From positions 1-64,000 of the forward strand of contig NZ_JANKBZ010000034.1 of assembly GCF_024623785.1 (NCBI RefSeq): DNA of 64,000 nt, written 5' to 3'. Below, piece after piece: positions 7,608-16,708 of this stretch. Within the stretch, counting starts at the first letter, position 1; the number at the start of each line of letters is the position of its first letter. Source of the stretch: Archangium lipolyticum. GTDB lineage: Bacteria > Myxococcota > Myxococcia > Myxococcales > Myxococcaceae. The position numbers and the translations under genes were made by a program. The notes under the pieces were generated by a model. That model did not search any database and was not told where the DNA came from. It was given only the letters and a program-made list of their open reading frames with translations.

Positions 7608-8866
7608 AGGATTCGTGCCATCTGATCCACGTTGCGCTGGCTCGCTCCGGAGATCTGTCTCACCGTCGCCCTCGCCAACTCCCCCAGCGCCGTCACCGTC
7701 TCCGGCTTCGCCAACAGCTCCGTCATCACCCGGTACAGATGGTCCGCGTCCTTCACCTGGATCCCTCCCCTCCCCACCAGCACCTGCACGCTGTCCCGGA
7801 AGTTCTCCATGTGCGGCCCGAACAGCACCGGCTTCCCCTGCCCCGCTGGTTCCAGGATGTTCTGGCCCCCTCTCTTCGTGAACGACCCTCCCACGAACAC
7901 CAGCGTCGCCAGCCTGTACGCCCTCGACAGCTCTCCAATCGTGTCCAGCACCACCACCCGCCCTCCCTCCTCGTTCCCCTTCGACCGCAGCCCCGCCCCC
8001 AACCCCGCCTCCTTCGCCAATGCCACGATCCTCCCCGCCCTCTCGATGTACCTCGGCGCGATCACCAACCGCAGCTCCGGGTGCGCCCCCAGCAGCCTCC
8101 GGTACACCCCCAGCAGGTGCTCCTCCTCCCCCTCGTGCGTGCTGCCCGCGATCCACACCCGCTCCCCTTCCTTCAGCCCCAGCGCGCTCCGCAGCGTCTC
8201 GTCCTCCCTCCCCACGTCCGCCGCCGCCAGCGCGTCGAACTTCGTGTTCCCCGTCATGAACACCCGCTCCCGCGGCGCCCCCAGCCCCAACACCCGCTCC
8301 GCCTCGTCCTCTCCCCTCATCAGGAACAGATCCATGTCCCTCAGGGGATTGCCGATGAGCGAGAACAACAGCCGGTACTTCCCCTGATGCGCCGGGGAGA
8401 AGCGCCCGTTCGTCAGCGCCACGCGCACCCCCGCCCTCCTCGCCGCCCGGATGAGGTTGGGCCAGATCTCCGTGTACTCGAGCACCAACAGGTCCGGCTG
8501 GATGGCCCGCACCGCCCTCCTCGTGGCTCCCCACAGGTCGTAGGGCGCGTACACCACCCCGTCCACCTGCTTCGCCAGCCGCTCGCGCCCCATCATGTAG
8601 CCCGAGTTCGTCATCGTGGAGAGCACGATGCGGCACCCCGGGAAGCGCTCCCTCAGCGGTCCGAACATCGGCGAGAGCGCCAGCAGATCCCCCGCGCTCG
8701 CCCCGTGCATCCAGATCGTCGGCCCCGGCCCTCGCGGCGGCAGCTCCCCCTCCGCGTAGAAGCCCAGCCGCTGCCGCAGCCCGTGCCGCGTCTTGCGGTG
8801 CAGTGACAACACCGGAAAGAGCACGGCGAAGAGCAGATAGCTGGCGAGGATATAGAGGAGGCGCAT
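7577..8866 (-). CDS. waaA: Kdo transferase WaaA with altered catalytic residue and REP-derived tail
   Basis: WaaA adds 3-deoxy-D-manno-octulosonic acid to lipid A. The 429-residue protein has an N-terminal membrane anchor (residues 3-22), the acceptor motif WMHGASAGDLLALSP, and the donor-side motifs FVGGSFTKRGGQNILEPA and GPHMENF. The general base is Glu in characterised enzymes (position 60 in E. coli). Residue 60 here is Asp. The last residues, LPSPSGRGTG, and the stop codon are translated from the palindromic repeat at 7574-7607. Start ATG 8866 is chosen because the anchor follows directly. It heads the leftward LPS gene string. Confidence 0.92.
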   Translation of the reverse strand: MRLLYILASYLLFAVLFPVLSLHRKTRHGLRQRLGFYAEGELPPRGPGPTIWMHGASAGDLLALSPMFGPLRERFPGCRIVLSTMTNSGYMMGRERLAKQVDGVVYAPYDLWGATRRAVRAIQPDLLVLEYTEIWPNLIRAARRAGVRVALTNGRFSPAHQGKYRLLFSLIGNPLRDMDLFLMRGEDEAERVLGLGAPRERVFMTGNTKFDALAAADVGREDETLRSALGLKEGERVWIAGSTHEGEEEHLLGVYRRLLGAHPELRLVIAPRYIERAGRIVALAKEAGLGAGLRSKGNEEGGRVVVLDTIGELSRAYRLATLVFVGGSFTKRGGQNILEPAGQGKPVLFGPHMENFRDSVQVLVGRGGIQVKDADHLYRVMTELLAKPETVTALGELARATVRQISGASQRNVDQMARILPSPSGRGTG

Positions 8867-9084
8867 GGGGACCCGGGCCGCGGACCCTCTACCAGATGCA
8901 CCCCCGTCCCGCAGCACGCTCCACCGCTTCCACCCACACCACCCCACTCACGGCCAGAGCAAGATTTTCTCACCTTTTGTGAAAACGGTAAAAACGCAAT
9001 TTATCAGCAATCCTTGAAATGACTGTCCTTTTTTGGCACACTGCTTCGCGTCCCTGAGGCAACAGGGACACAGGAGGCAGCACA
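8867..9084. promoter_or_regulatory. Divergent promoter region, waaA / M4 protease
   Basis: This stretch has the most AT-rich patch of the local sequence (8961-9040). It contains an imperfect dyad, TTTTCTCAC then CTTTT then GTGAAAA (8965-8985). A possible -35 TTGTGA (8977-8982) stands 17 bp from TTTATC (9000-9005), oriented toward the protease. A strong ribosome site AGGAGG (9072-9077) precedes its GTG. The promoter assignment is inference. Confidence 0.4.
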
Positions 9085-11388
9085 GTGGAGAATCGGATCC
9101 GCGGAGTCATTGGAATCGCGGCCCTGTCGATGATGATGGGTGCCTGCAACGAGAACACCGCCCCTGCGGGCGACAAGCCGGCGGGAGTGCGGACGCTGGC
9201 CTCGGCCCTGGGCAACAGCAGCACCGTCGTGGATGCGGAGAAGGACGGCACCGCCCGGTTCATCACCGGCGAGCTGGGCACCCTGCCCGCGTCCCTGTCC
9301 GCCGAGGCCGCCCTCACCGCGGACCTGGCCCCCGCGCTGGCGAGCATCGCTCCCCAGTTCAAGCTCGAGACGAACAACCTCATCCTCAAGCGCGCCTACG
9401 CCGACCGGCAGGGTGACCTGCACTACCGCTATGGCGTGCTCCACAACGGGCGGGCCATCATCGGCGGCGAGCTGCGCCTGCACGCGCGCAACGGGAAGAT
9501 CTTCGCGGCCAACACCAACGTCCGCGGCGACCTGGCCGGCCCCGAGAAGGCGTCCGTGGCCCCCGAGGCCGCCATCAGCGCGGCGGCCGAGGACCGCGCC
9601 GCTCCCCAGGGTGCCCGCGTCGAGGGTGAGCCGTCGCTCTCCTACTTCCGCGCTGGCGACAAGCTGGTCCTCGTCTACGAGGTCCGCCAGAAGGGTGAGC
9701 AGGCCGACGGCACCCCCGTGGATGACTCGGTGCTCGTGAACGCCGTCGACGGCTCCATCGTCGAGCGCATCTCGCACGTGCACACCGCCCTGAACCGCAA
9801 GCTGTACGACGGCAAGACGCTGTCCACCCTGCCGGGTACCCTGGCGCGCTCCGAGGGCGAGGCGCCGGTCGCCGACGCCGTGGTCAACACCAACTACGAC
9901 CACCTCGGCACCGTCTACAACTGCTACAGCAGCCTGTTCGCCCGTGACTCCATCAACAACGCGGGCGCCACCCTCATCAGCACGGTGCACCACCGCGTCA
10001 AGTACGTGAACGCCTTCTGGGACGGCACCCAGATGGTGTACGGCGACGGCGACAACGTCACCGCCACCAACCTGGCCAACTCGCTGGACGTGACCGCCCA
10101 CGAGCTGACCCACGCGGTGACGGACAACGAGTCGGACCTCATCTACTCGGGTGAGTCCGGCGGCCTCAACGAGTCCATGTCCGACATCTTCGGCGCCGTG
10201 TGCGAGTGGTACGGCGACGGCAAGGTCGTCAGCGACCGCACCTGGCTCATCGGCGACGACGTGTGGACCCCGGCCACCCCGGGTGACGCGCTGCGCTACA
10301 TGGCCAACCCCACGCAGGACGGCGACTCGCTCGACTACTACCCGGACTACGCCTCGGGCGTGGACGTGCACTACAGCTCGGGCATCTCCAACCTGGCCTT
10401 CTACCTGCTGAGCCAGGGCGGCACGCACCCGAAGGGCAAGACCACCCAGGCCGTCGCGGGCATCGGCATCGAGAAGGCCGCGCAGATCTTCTACAAGGCC
10501 AACGCCGACATCATGACGCCGAGCACCACGTTCGAGCAGGCGAAGATCGCCACCGAGCAGGCCGCTCAGCAGCTCGGCTACGACGCGGCCACCATCGCCT
10601 CCGTCTCCAACGCCTGGAAGGCCGTGGGCGTGGGCGTGCCCGTTCCTCCGCCGGTCAACACCCCGATCGAGAAGAACGTCCCGGTGACCGACGTGTCCGG
10701 TACCAAGGGCTCCAAGCAGTACTACAGCTTCACGGTGCCCGAGGGCGCCACGGACCTGACGGTCAGCATCAGCGGCGGCACGGGTGACGCGGACCTGTAC
10801 CTGCGCTTCAACAACGCGCCGACCACCACCCAGTACGACTGCCGTCCCTACAAGTCCGGCAACGCGGAGTCCTGCGTCGTCGCCGCTCCGTCCCAGGGCA
10901 CCTGGTACGTGATGCTCAACGCCTTCAGCGCCTACACGGGCGTGACCCTGTCGGTGACCTGGAAGGGCGGCTACATCCCCATCGAGGAAGGCGTGAAGCT
11001 CTCCGGCCTCTCCGGCGTCGCGGGCTCCGACCAGGTCTACAAGCTGCCGGTGGTGACCTCGACGAGGGCCAACACCCGCACCGACCTCTACGTGATCATC
11101 TACGGCGGCAAGGGCAACGCGGACCTCTACGTGCAGAACGGCTCGGCCCCCAAGGCGTACGAGTACGAGTGCCGCGGCGTGAGCGAGCACAACCTGGAGA
11201 TCTGCCGCATCAAGGGCGTGCGCGACGGCAACTACTACATCCAGATCTTCGGCGCGAAGGGCGGCTACGAGGGTCTCAACCTGGTGGGCAAGACCACGAC
11301 GGTGCGCGTGCGCCCCGGCCACCACGACCGGGATGACTTCGGCGGCATCGGTGATCTCGCCGGCCTGGGCATCAACATCAACGACTGA
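9085..11388 (+). CDS. Thermolysin-family (M4) metalloprotease with two PPC domains
   Basis: A 767-residue secreted protease. A signal peptide ends at ...MMMGAC, so Cys21 may be lipidated. An FTP/PepSY-type propeptide (about 90-205) is followed by the M4 catalytic domain (about 215-515). The zinc site is HELTH at 339-343 with Glu363 in GGLNESMSD, the same 24-residue spacing as thermolysin, and the catalytic His429 lies in VHYSSGISN. Two C-terminal pre-peptidase (PPC) beta domains follow (about 545-625 and 640-740). They contain the repeated GxxDLYLRF/GNADLYVQN motifs. Start is GTG with AGGAGG seven bases upstream. Such proteases fit a predatory lifestyle. It is transcribed alone. Confidence 0.95.
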   Translation: MENRIRGVIGIAALSMMMGACNENTAPAGDKPAGVRTLASALGNSSTVVDAEKDGTARFITGELGTLPASLSAEAALTADLAPALASIAPQFKLETNNLILKRAYADRQGDLHYRYGVLHNGRAIIGGELRLHARNGKIFAANTNVRGDLAGPEKASVAPEAAISAAAEDRAAPQGARVEGEPSLSYFRAGDKLVLVYEVRQKGEQADGTPVDDSVLVNAVDGSIVERISHVHTALNRKLYDGKTLSTLPGTLARSEGEAPVADAVVNTNYDHLGTVYNCYSSLFARDSINNAGATLISTVHHRVKYVNAFWDGTQMVYGDGDNVTATNLANSLDVTAHELTHAVTDNESDLIYSGESGGLNESMSDIFGAVCEWYGDGKVVSDRTWLIGDDVWTPATPGDALRYMANPTQDGDSLDYYPDYASGVDVHYSSGISNLAFYLLSQGGTHPKGKTTQAVAGIGIEKAAQIFYKANADIMTPSTTFEQAKIATEQAAQQLGYDAATIASVSNAWKAVGVGVPVPPPVNTPIEKNVPVTDVSGTKGSKQYYSFTVPEGATDLTVSISGGTGDADLYLRFNNAPTTTQYDCRPYKSGNAESCVVAAPSQGTWYVMLNAFSAYTGVTLSVTWKGGYIPIEEGVKLSGLSGVAGSDQVYKLPVVTSTRANTRTDLYVIIYGGKGNADLYVQNGSAPKAYEYECRGVSEHNLEICRIKGVRDGNYYIQIFGAKGGYEGLNLVGKTTTVRVRPGHHDRDDFGGIGDLAGLGININD

Positions 11389-11512
11389 TCGCAGCTGACA
11401 CGGAGCCGGGGGCGAAGCGTGGCTCCCGGACCCGGATTCACCCTCGGGTGACAAGGGACACCGCGCCGATGCTGGGCGGCGCGGGGGTCCCAACCTGAAG
11501 GGGCTGTACCAA

Positions 11513-11550
11513 GAACGGCTGCTCCCGAGTTGTTCCGGGGGCGGCCGTTC
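11513..11550 (+). terminator. Strong hairpin after the M4 protease
   Basis: GAACGGCTGCTCCCG (11513-11527) pairs with CGGGGGCGGCCGTTC (11536-11550) over 15 positions with two G-U pairs and an 8-base loop. It lies 125 bp after the protease stop. No long T-run follows (GACTTTGC), so it may stop transcription inefficiently or protect the 3' end. Confidence 0.5.
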
Positions 11551-11599
11551 GACTTTGCGGGCCATGGGCCACGGCACGGTGGGGAGGACGGGGACTACA

Positions 11600-11632
11600 C
11601 CCTCACCCTTTCCCTCTCCCAGAGGGAGAGGG
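11600..11632. repeat. REP-like palindrome, copy 3
   Basis: CCCTCTCCC (11612-11620) and GGGAGAGGG (11624-11632) with an AGA loop, preceded by CCCTCACCC. It is intergenic, between the protease hairpin and the 3' end of the PHP gene, in the same orientation as the other two copies. Confidence 0.85.
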
Positions 11633-11646
11633 GTGGATGCGCGGGT

Positions 11647-11668
11647 AGCCCCCCTGGTTCAGGGGGCT
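11647..11668 (-). terminator. Hairpin at the PHP gene stop
   Basis: AGCCCCC and GGGGGCT form a 7-bp GC stem around the stop codon of the PHP gene. It has no T-run. It could act with the REP palindrome 15 bases further on to end the leftward transcript. Confidence 0.35.
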
Positions 11669-12828
11669 TCGCTTCTTGGGAGCACTCGCACCGGGCTCGG
11701 GACGATCCAGGGTCGCCACGTCGTGCCGAAGAAGCTCCCCGGTGCCCGCCCCCAGACCTCCACCTGCACCGCTCCTTCCTCCACCAGTTCCACCGACCGG
11801 CCATCCGGTCTCAGCCTCCCCGCCCCCCAGACCTCGAGCCGCACCTGCTCTCCCGCCTCCGGGGGGAGTTGCACGGTGAGCACCTGGCCCACCCGAGCCT
11901 CCCGTCGCTCCGCGTCCAGGCCCTCCAACGCGAAGCCCTCGGGTTCGCCCAGCGCCCGGAAGGCGCACACCGCCCTTCCACTCGCGAGCCCCTTCACCAC
12001 CACCTCGGCCGCGGCGCGCGGCTCCTTCGGTAACACCGGGGGAATGCCTCCCTCCGAGGGCGGCAGGTACACCGCCAGCGCCCGGAAGACGTCCTCGTAG
12101 CGCGGCAGCCCGTGCGCGTCGTGCGAGCACAGCGCCACACGCGGCTTCTCCCGCTCGAGTTCCAACAGCCGCGCCGTGGACTCGGGTTGCGGCTCGACGA
12201 GCAGCATCACCCCGTGCACCGGCTGGCCGAAGGACGCCCCCACCGCCGGCAGCAACCGGCTGAACGGGTGGCGCAGCGCGTCCCGGAAGAACGTGTCCGC
12301 GGAGTAGAGCTCGAAGCCATCCGCCCGCCTCGCGGCCTCCTCGTGCCGCCAGGGGTTGCGCTTCTGCACCGGGTGCGCGAGCACGCTCACCCCGCCCGCC
12401 TTCTCCACCGCCGCCTCCGCCTCCCCTCCGTCCATCCACGGCCGCACGCCCTCCAGCGGCTGCCTCATGCCGAACGCCACCAGGTGGCCGTGATCCGTCG
12501 AAATCTCCACGCCCGGCACCAGCAACACCCCGTCCATGAAGACGGGCTCGCGCGGTGCGAAGTCGTTGTGGTCCGTCAGCACCACGAAGCGCAGGCCCGC
12601 CGCCTTCGCCGCCGCCGCCACCTCCTCCACCGTGCCCCTCCCGTCCGAGCGCGTCGTGTGCACGTGGAAGGCCCCTCGCACCCACTCGGGTGCGCCCTCC
12701 TGGCGCGGCACCACCGGGTACTCGGCGAAGGAGGCCGCCAGCGTGAAGAACCCCGCCACCCCCAGCAACAGCAGCACCAGCCCCAGCAGCGCCCGGAGCA
12801 GCTTCCCCACCACCGCCGACGCCTTCAC
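11659..12828 (-). CDS. Membrane-anchored PHP-domain phosphoesterase
   Basis: A 389-residue protein with an N-terminal transmembrane segment (LLRALLGLVLLLLGVAGFF, about 9-27) followed by a PHP domain. Metal ligands are visible in FHVHTTRSDG, LTDHND and the later LAHP and SHDAH motifs. The domain probably faces the periplasm. PHP proteins are metal-dependent phosphoesterases, and the substrate here is unknown. The GTG start (12826-12828) overlaps the TGA of the ABC exporter (GTGA). The C-terminal 90 residues look like a beta-rich accessory region. Confidence 0.85.
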   Translation of the reverse strand: MKASAVVGKLLRALLGLVLLLLGVAGFFTLAASFAEYPVVPRQEGAPEWVRGAFHVHTTRSDGRGTVEEVAAAAKAAGLRFVVLTDHNDFAPREPVFMDGVLLVPGVEISTDHGHLVAFGMRQPLEGVRPWMDGGEAEAAVEKAGGVSVLAHPVQKRNPWRHEEAARRADGFELYSADTFFRDALRHPFSRLLPAVGASFGQPVHGVMLLVEPQPESTARLLELEREKPRVALCSHDAHGLPRYEDVFRALAVYLPPSEGGIPPVLPKEPRAAAEVVVKGLASGRAVCAFRALGEPEGFALEGLDAERREARVGQVLTVQLPPEAGEQVRLEVWGAGRLRPDGRSVELVEEGAVQVEVWGRAPGSFFGTTWRPWIVPSPVRVLPRSEAP

Positions 12829-14603
12829 GCCGCGCCCCGCTCCGGCGCCGTCTGCAGCGCCCACAGCCGGGCGTAACGGCCTCCCGCCTTCAGCAACTCC
12901 TCGTGACTGCCCCGCTCCACCACCCGTCCCGCCTCCACCACGCACAGCAGGTCCGCGTCCACCACCGTCGACAGCCGGTGCGCGATGACCAGCGCCGTCC
13001 TCCCCGGCAGCACCGCCGCCAGCGCCGCCTGCACCTCGCGCTCGCTCTCCGGATCCAGGCTGCTCGTCGCCTCGTCCAGCACCAGCACCGGCGCCCTCGA
13101 CAGCACCGCCCGCGCGATGCACAGCCGCTGCCTCTGCCCTCCGCTCAGCTTCACGCCCCGCTCCCCCACCCGGGTGTCATAGCCCTCGGGCAGCGCCCGG
13201 ATGAAGCCGTCCGCGTTCGCCACCCGCGCCGCCTCCTCCACCTCCTCGCGCGTGGCTTCCGGCCGCGCATAGCGCAGGTTGTCCAGCACGCTGCCCGAGA
13301 AGAGCAGCGGCTCCTGCGTCACCAGCGCGAACTTCGCCCTCACGCTCGCCGCCGTGTAGCGGTCCACGTCCACCCCGTCGAAGAGGAGCCGTCCCTCCTG
13401 GGGGCGCTCGAAGCGCAGCAGCAGCTGGGTGAGCGTGCTCTTGCCTCCACCGCTCGGCCCCACCAGCGCCACCACCTTCCCCACCGGCAGCTCCAGCGTC
13501 AGCCCGTCCAGCGCGCGTCGATCTCCATAGGAGAAGCGCACGCCCTCCACCTGGATGCCCTTCTCCAACGCCGGCGCGGCCGTGGCCCCCGGCGCGTCCT
13601 CCACCGGGTGCTTCAGATCCAACAGCGAGAAGAGCCGCTCCCCCGCCGCGCCCGCCTGCATCGCGAACTGCGTCACCCGGCCCAGGTCCTTCACCGGCTG
13701 GTACACGAGAATCACCGCGGTGAGGAACGACAGCAGGGACTCGGGCTCCATCGCGTGGGTGGCCGCCGCGTAGGCCAGCGCTCCCGCGAGCGCAGCCGCC
13801 GCCAGCACCTCCATCACCCCGGGCACCCCACCCCGCGCCCACGCGGCCTTCACCAGGGCCCGCTCGTGTGCCGTCGCGTGCGCCGAGAAGCGCGCCAGCT
13901 CCGCCGCCTGCCCGTTGAAGGCCTGGATGGTCCGCATGCCGCCCAGCCCCTCCTGCAGCTGCCCCGCGAGATGACCGAGCTGCACCTGCCCCTCGCGCGT
14001 GCCCTTCAGCGCCTTGCGCGTCAGCCTCGAGGCCGGCAGTGCCGCCAGCGGCAGCACGCACAGCATCAACGCGCCGAGCATCGGACTGAGGGACAGCGCC
14101 ACGCCCGCCAGCACCACCACCTGGAACGAGTCCCGCAGGTACGAGCCCACCGTGTACATGGCGGCCACCTCCACCGCCTGCACGTCCGCGGAGAAGCGGC
14201 TGAGCAGATCTCCCATCCGCTCGCGCGACAGCTGCGCCGGAGACAGCGAGGTGAGGCGGACGAAGAGCGCCCTCCTCACGTCCGCCGCCACCTTCTGGGC
14301 GAAGTAGCCCATGAAATAGAACTGGCCGAGGTACCCCACGCCCTTCACCACGCCCACCGTCACCACCACCACCGGGAAGCCCCAGAGCGCGGCCTCGCGC
14401 GGGAGGCTCGACAGCCAGGGCACCGGCTGCGCGCCCCCGAAACCCTCCGAGCCACCCGACAGCAGGAAGCGCAGCGCCGGCCCCATCAGGTACGCGTACG
14501 CCCCCGTGGCCAGGCCCACCACCGCCATGCACGCGAAGGCCGCCACCAGCACGCCCACGTGCGGCCGGGCGAACCCCAGCAACCTCCACAACGACTTGTG
14601 CAT
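12825..14603 (-). CDS. MsbA-like ABC exporter (fused TMD-NBD)
   Basis: A 592-residue half-transporter of the MsbA/multidrug type. Six membrane helices occupy about residues 15-310. The nucleotide-binding domain has Walker A GPSGGGKST, the signature LSGGQRQRLC, Walker B VLVLDEATSSLD and the H-loop IAHRLST. I prefer ATG 14603, with AGTAGG six bases upstream. GTG 14606 is adjacent and gives a GTGA overlap with the upstream gene. The nearby LPS genes make lipid A flipping a reasonable guess, but its own operon partners are not LPS enzymes. Confidence 0.88.
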   Translation of the reverse strand: MHKSLWRLLGFARPHVGVLVAAFACMAVVGLATGAYAYLMGPALRFLLSGGSEGFGGAQPVPWLSSLPREAALWGFPVVVVTVGVVKGVGYLGQFYFMGYFAQKVAADVRRALFVRLTSLSPAQLSRERMGDLLSRFSADVQAVEVAAMYTVGSYLRDSFQVVVLAGVALSLSPMLGALMLCVLPLAALPASRLTRKALKGTREGQVQLGHLAGQLQEGLGGMRTIQAFNGQAAELARFSAHATAHERALVKAAWARGGVPGVMEVLAAAALAGALAYAAATHAMEPESLLSFLTAVILVYQPVKDLGRVTQFAMQAGAAGERLFSLLDLKHPVEDAPGATAAPALEKGIQVEGVRFSYGDRRALDGLTLELPVGKVVALVGPSGGGKSTLTQLLLRFERPQEGRLLFDGVDVDRYTAASVRAKFALVTQEPLLFSGSVLDNLRYARPEATREEVEEAARVANADGFIRALPEGYDTRVGERGVKLSGGQRQRLCIARAVLSRAPVLVLDEATSSLDPESEREVQAALAAVLPGRTALVIAHRLSTVVDADLLCVVEAGRVVERGSHEELLKAGGRYARLWALQTAPERGAA

Positions 14604-16504
14604 CACCGACCTACTTTGCGCAGCGCGGCCTTCGCGAGCTTCGCGTTGGGGTTGAGCTCGAGCACCTTCAGCAGCTTCTTGCGTGCCCCGGATTCGTCAC
14701 CCATCTCGCTGTCGATGATGGCCGAGATGATGATCGCCCGCTCCAGGTACGCGTTGAGCGAGAGCGCCTTGCGCAGCACCTTCTGCGCCGCCTTGGCCCG
14801 GTCCTCGCGCGGCCCCGTGCCCGCCAGGAACGTGGCCCACGCCAGGTACGAGTAGTACTCGGGCTCCTGCGGGTTGAGCGTCACCGCCTCCTCGAAGTGG
14901 ATCAGCGCCGAGCGGTACTGCTTGCGCTTCAGCGCCGCCTCGCCCCGCCGCAGGATGATCTCCGCGTCCACGTTCACCGTGGTGGAGCGCCCCACGTCCA
15001 TGCGCGACATGAGGTACTGCAGGTACGCCTTGCGCTTCTCCTCCACCGACAACACCCGGTAGGCCGCCGACAGCTTCTCCTGCACCGAGTCCAGCAGGTC
15101 CTTCGTCTCCGAGGTGTCGAACTCGGCGTAGCTGTCCGGGTGGAAGCGCGTGGCGAGCTCGTGGTAGGCGCGCTCCACGGCCTCGGAGTCCGCGGCGATG
15201 TCCAGCCCCAGGCAGCGGAAGTAGCTGCCGGTGATGATCTTCACCGCGCCCTCGCGCAGGGACGCCTCCGTCTCCGGCGGCAGCGGCTTGCGCTTGCGCG
15301 GAGCGATGGACTCCGGCACGGCCACCACCTCGCCCGGTCCGGTCGCCACCGGCACCGGGGAGAAGCTCATGCAGCCCGTCAGCTTGAGGAACCACAGCAG
15401 CGAGTACCCGCGCCGCAGATCCCCTCGCCCGTGCGCCAGCAGGTCTCGCAGCGCGATGCGCCCGTTCACCTGCATGGCGATCTTCAGGTCCTCCGTGTTC
15501 ATCCCCAGCGCGCCCAGATCCCTGCCGAACTCGGGCGTGCGCACCGGGAACTCCGCCTGGTGCGAGCGCAAGGGGGCCGCCATCACCTTCAGCGGCAGGG
15601 CCCGCCGCGCTCCATCGAGGATCGGCGCCAGCGCCGGCGTCTCCACCGTGGCCACCTCGGCCTGGAACTCCTCGCCCGGGTAGAAGGCGTAACGGCCCTC
15701 GCGCATGCCGATGACCTGGGCCAGCCGGTCGCTCGTGTAGTCGCGCAGCAGCTGCAACAGCTCCTCGCCCGCCGCCTCCACCCCGGCCTCGGCCAGCGCC
15801 GCGCCGATGCGCAGACCCGAGCCCAACGCCTGCACCACCCGCTCCGCCTGCGTCTCCGTCACCACCTGGCGCTGCAACAGGTAGTTGGGCAGCGCGTCCT
15901 GCCTCGCGCTGGAGTCGTAGTTCACCGCGCCGCCCCGGGCGAAGAAGACCCGCCGCGTGAGATCGCGGTACGCCACCACCAGCACGCCATCGCGGCGCAG
16001 CCGGTACAGCGACACCAGCAGCGCCGGCAGCGGGAAGCCCTTGAGATCTCCACTCACCACCGCCGGGCGCGCCAGCACGGCCCGCACGCCCTTGAGCGGA
16101 ACCTCGTTGCGCGTGGAGGTGCTCGCCAGCGACTGCAGCTTGCCCACCAGCTCGCCCGGCTTGAGCGGGTCCGCCACGTAGGCGTTCACCTTGAGATCCA
16201 ACACCGCCGCCACCCCGCGCGCCCGGCCCAGGTGCCCCTTGTCGATGGCCACGATGGGCACGCGCGCCCCCTGGCTGTGGTTGCGGATGAGGTGGCCCAC
16301 GTGCGCTCCGTCCAGGCGCGGCATGTCCACGGCCACCACCACCATGTCGGGGTTGTCGGCGACGAAGTGCTCCATCGCCGAGCCGGGGTCGCTCACCGCA
16401 CGCACGGTGAACCCGGCCTGAGACAGCAACCCGGTGAGGTGCTCCAGAGTGGGCGGATGGCTCTCGGCCAGAAGAAGCGTCTTCAAGGGCCGCCGAGTGT
16501 ACAC
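14603..16504 (-). CDS. Pseudo-receiver / PATAN (DUF4388) / J-domain / TPR protein
   Basis: A protein of about 633 residues from GTG 16504. Residues 8-125 form a receiver-like domain that keeps Asp60 in VDMPRLDG but has ADP in place of the conserved Lys-Pro at 111-113 and lacks the paired N-terminal acidic residues, so it may be a degenerate receiver. A DUF4388/PATAN-like region follows (about 140-390). A J-domain contains an intact HPD at 455-457, suggesting DnaK recruitment. TPR-like helices fill the C-terminus (about 510-630). Start choice is uncertain: GTG 16555 and TTG 16486 are alternatives. It is first in an operon with the ABC exporter and the PHP protein. Confidence 0.8.
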   Translation of the reverse strand: MYTRRPLKTLLLAESHPPTLEHLTGLLSQAGFTVRAVSDPGSAMEHFVADNPDMVVVAVDMPRLDGAHVGHLIRNHSQGARVPIVAIDKGHLGRARGVAAVLDLKVNAYVADPLKPGELVGKLQSLASTSTRNEVPLKGVRAVLARPAVVSGDLKGFPLPALLVSLYRLRRDGVLVVAYRDLTRRVFFARGGAVNYDSSARQDALPNYLLQRQVVTETQAERVVQALGSGLRIGAALAEAGVEAAGEELLQLLRDYTSDRLAQVIGMREGRYAFYPGEEFQAEVATVETPALAPILDGARRALPLKVMAAPLRSHQAEFPVRTPEFGRDLGALGMNTEDLKIAMQVNGRIALRDLLAHGRGDLRRGYSLLWFLKLTGCMSFSPVPVATGPGEVVAVPESIAPRKRKPLPPETEASLREGAVKIITGSYFRCLGLDIAADSEAVERAYHELATRFHPDSYAEFDTSETKDLLDSVQEKLSAAYRVLSVEEKRKAYLQYLMSRMDVGRSTTVNVDAEIILRRGEAALKRKQYRSALIHFEEAVTLNPQEPEYYSYLAWATFLAGTGPREDRAKAAQKVLRKALSLNAYLERAIIISAIIDSEMGDESGARKKLLKVLELNPNAKLAKAALRKVGR

Positions 16505-16708
16505 ATTCGGCCCGCGTGCATCAGTCAGGAATCTCGTCCGCCCGCCCTCCAGCACGCCCTCGCGCGGCGGTGCGACTCGCCCGGCTGCCCGGCGGGTGGA
16601 GCGCCTTCTCTCCGGGAGTGAAAGAGTTCAGGCAGACCGTCTCCCGAGGGGGTGTGACCTCCTTGAAGCGGCACCAGAGCGCCCCCACCTTGGCGGTGGA
16701 GGTGGCCC

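Noticed and set aside
9033-9048. TGGCACACTGCTTCGC as a sigma-54 promoter
   Set aside because: The -24 half matches well, but the invariant GC at -12 is CG at the required spacing. The match fails at a critical position.
9004-11577. An 857-codon minus-strand frame opposite the M4 protease
   Set aside because: The protease has a complete zinc site, signal peptide and strong ribosome site. The reverse frame is a compositional shadow (Val/Ala/Gly/Arg-rich).
16504-16555. The longer start of the receiver-PATAN protein at GTG 16555
   Set aside because: It would add residues before the receiver fold with no family support. It is not excluded, only less likely.
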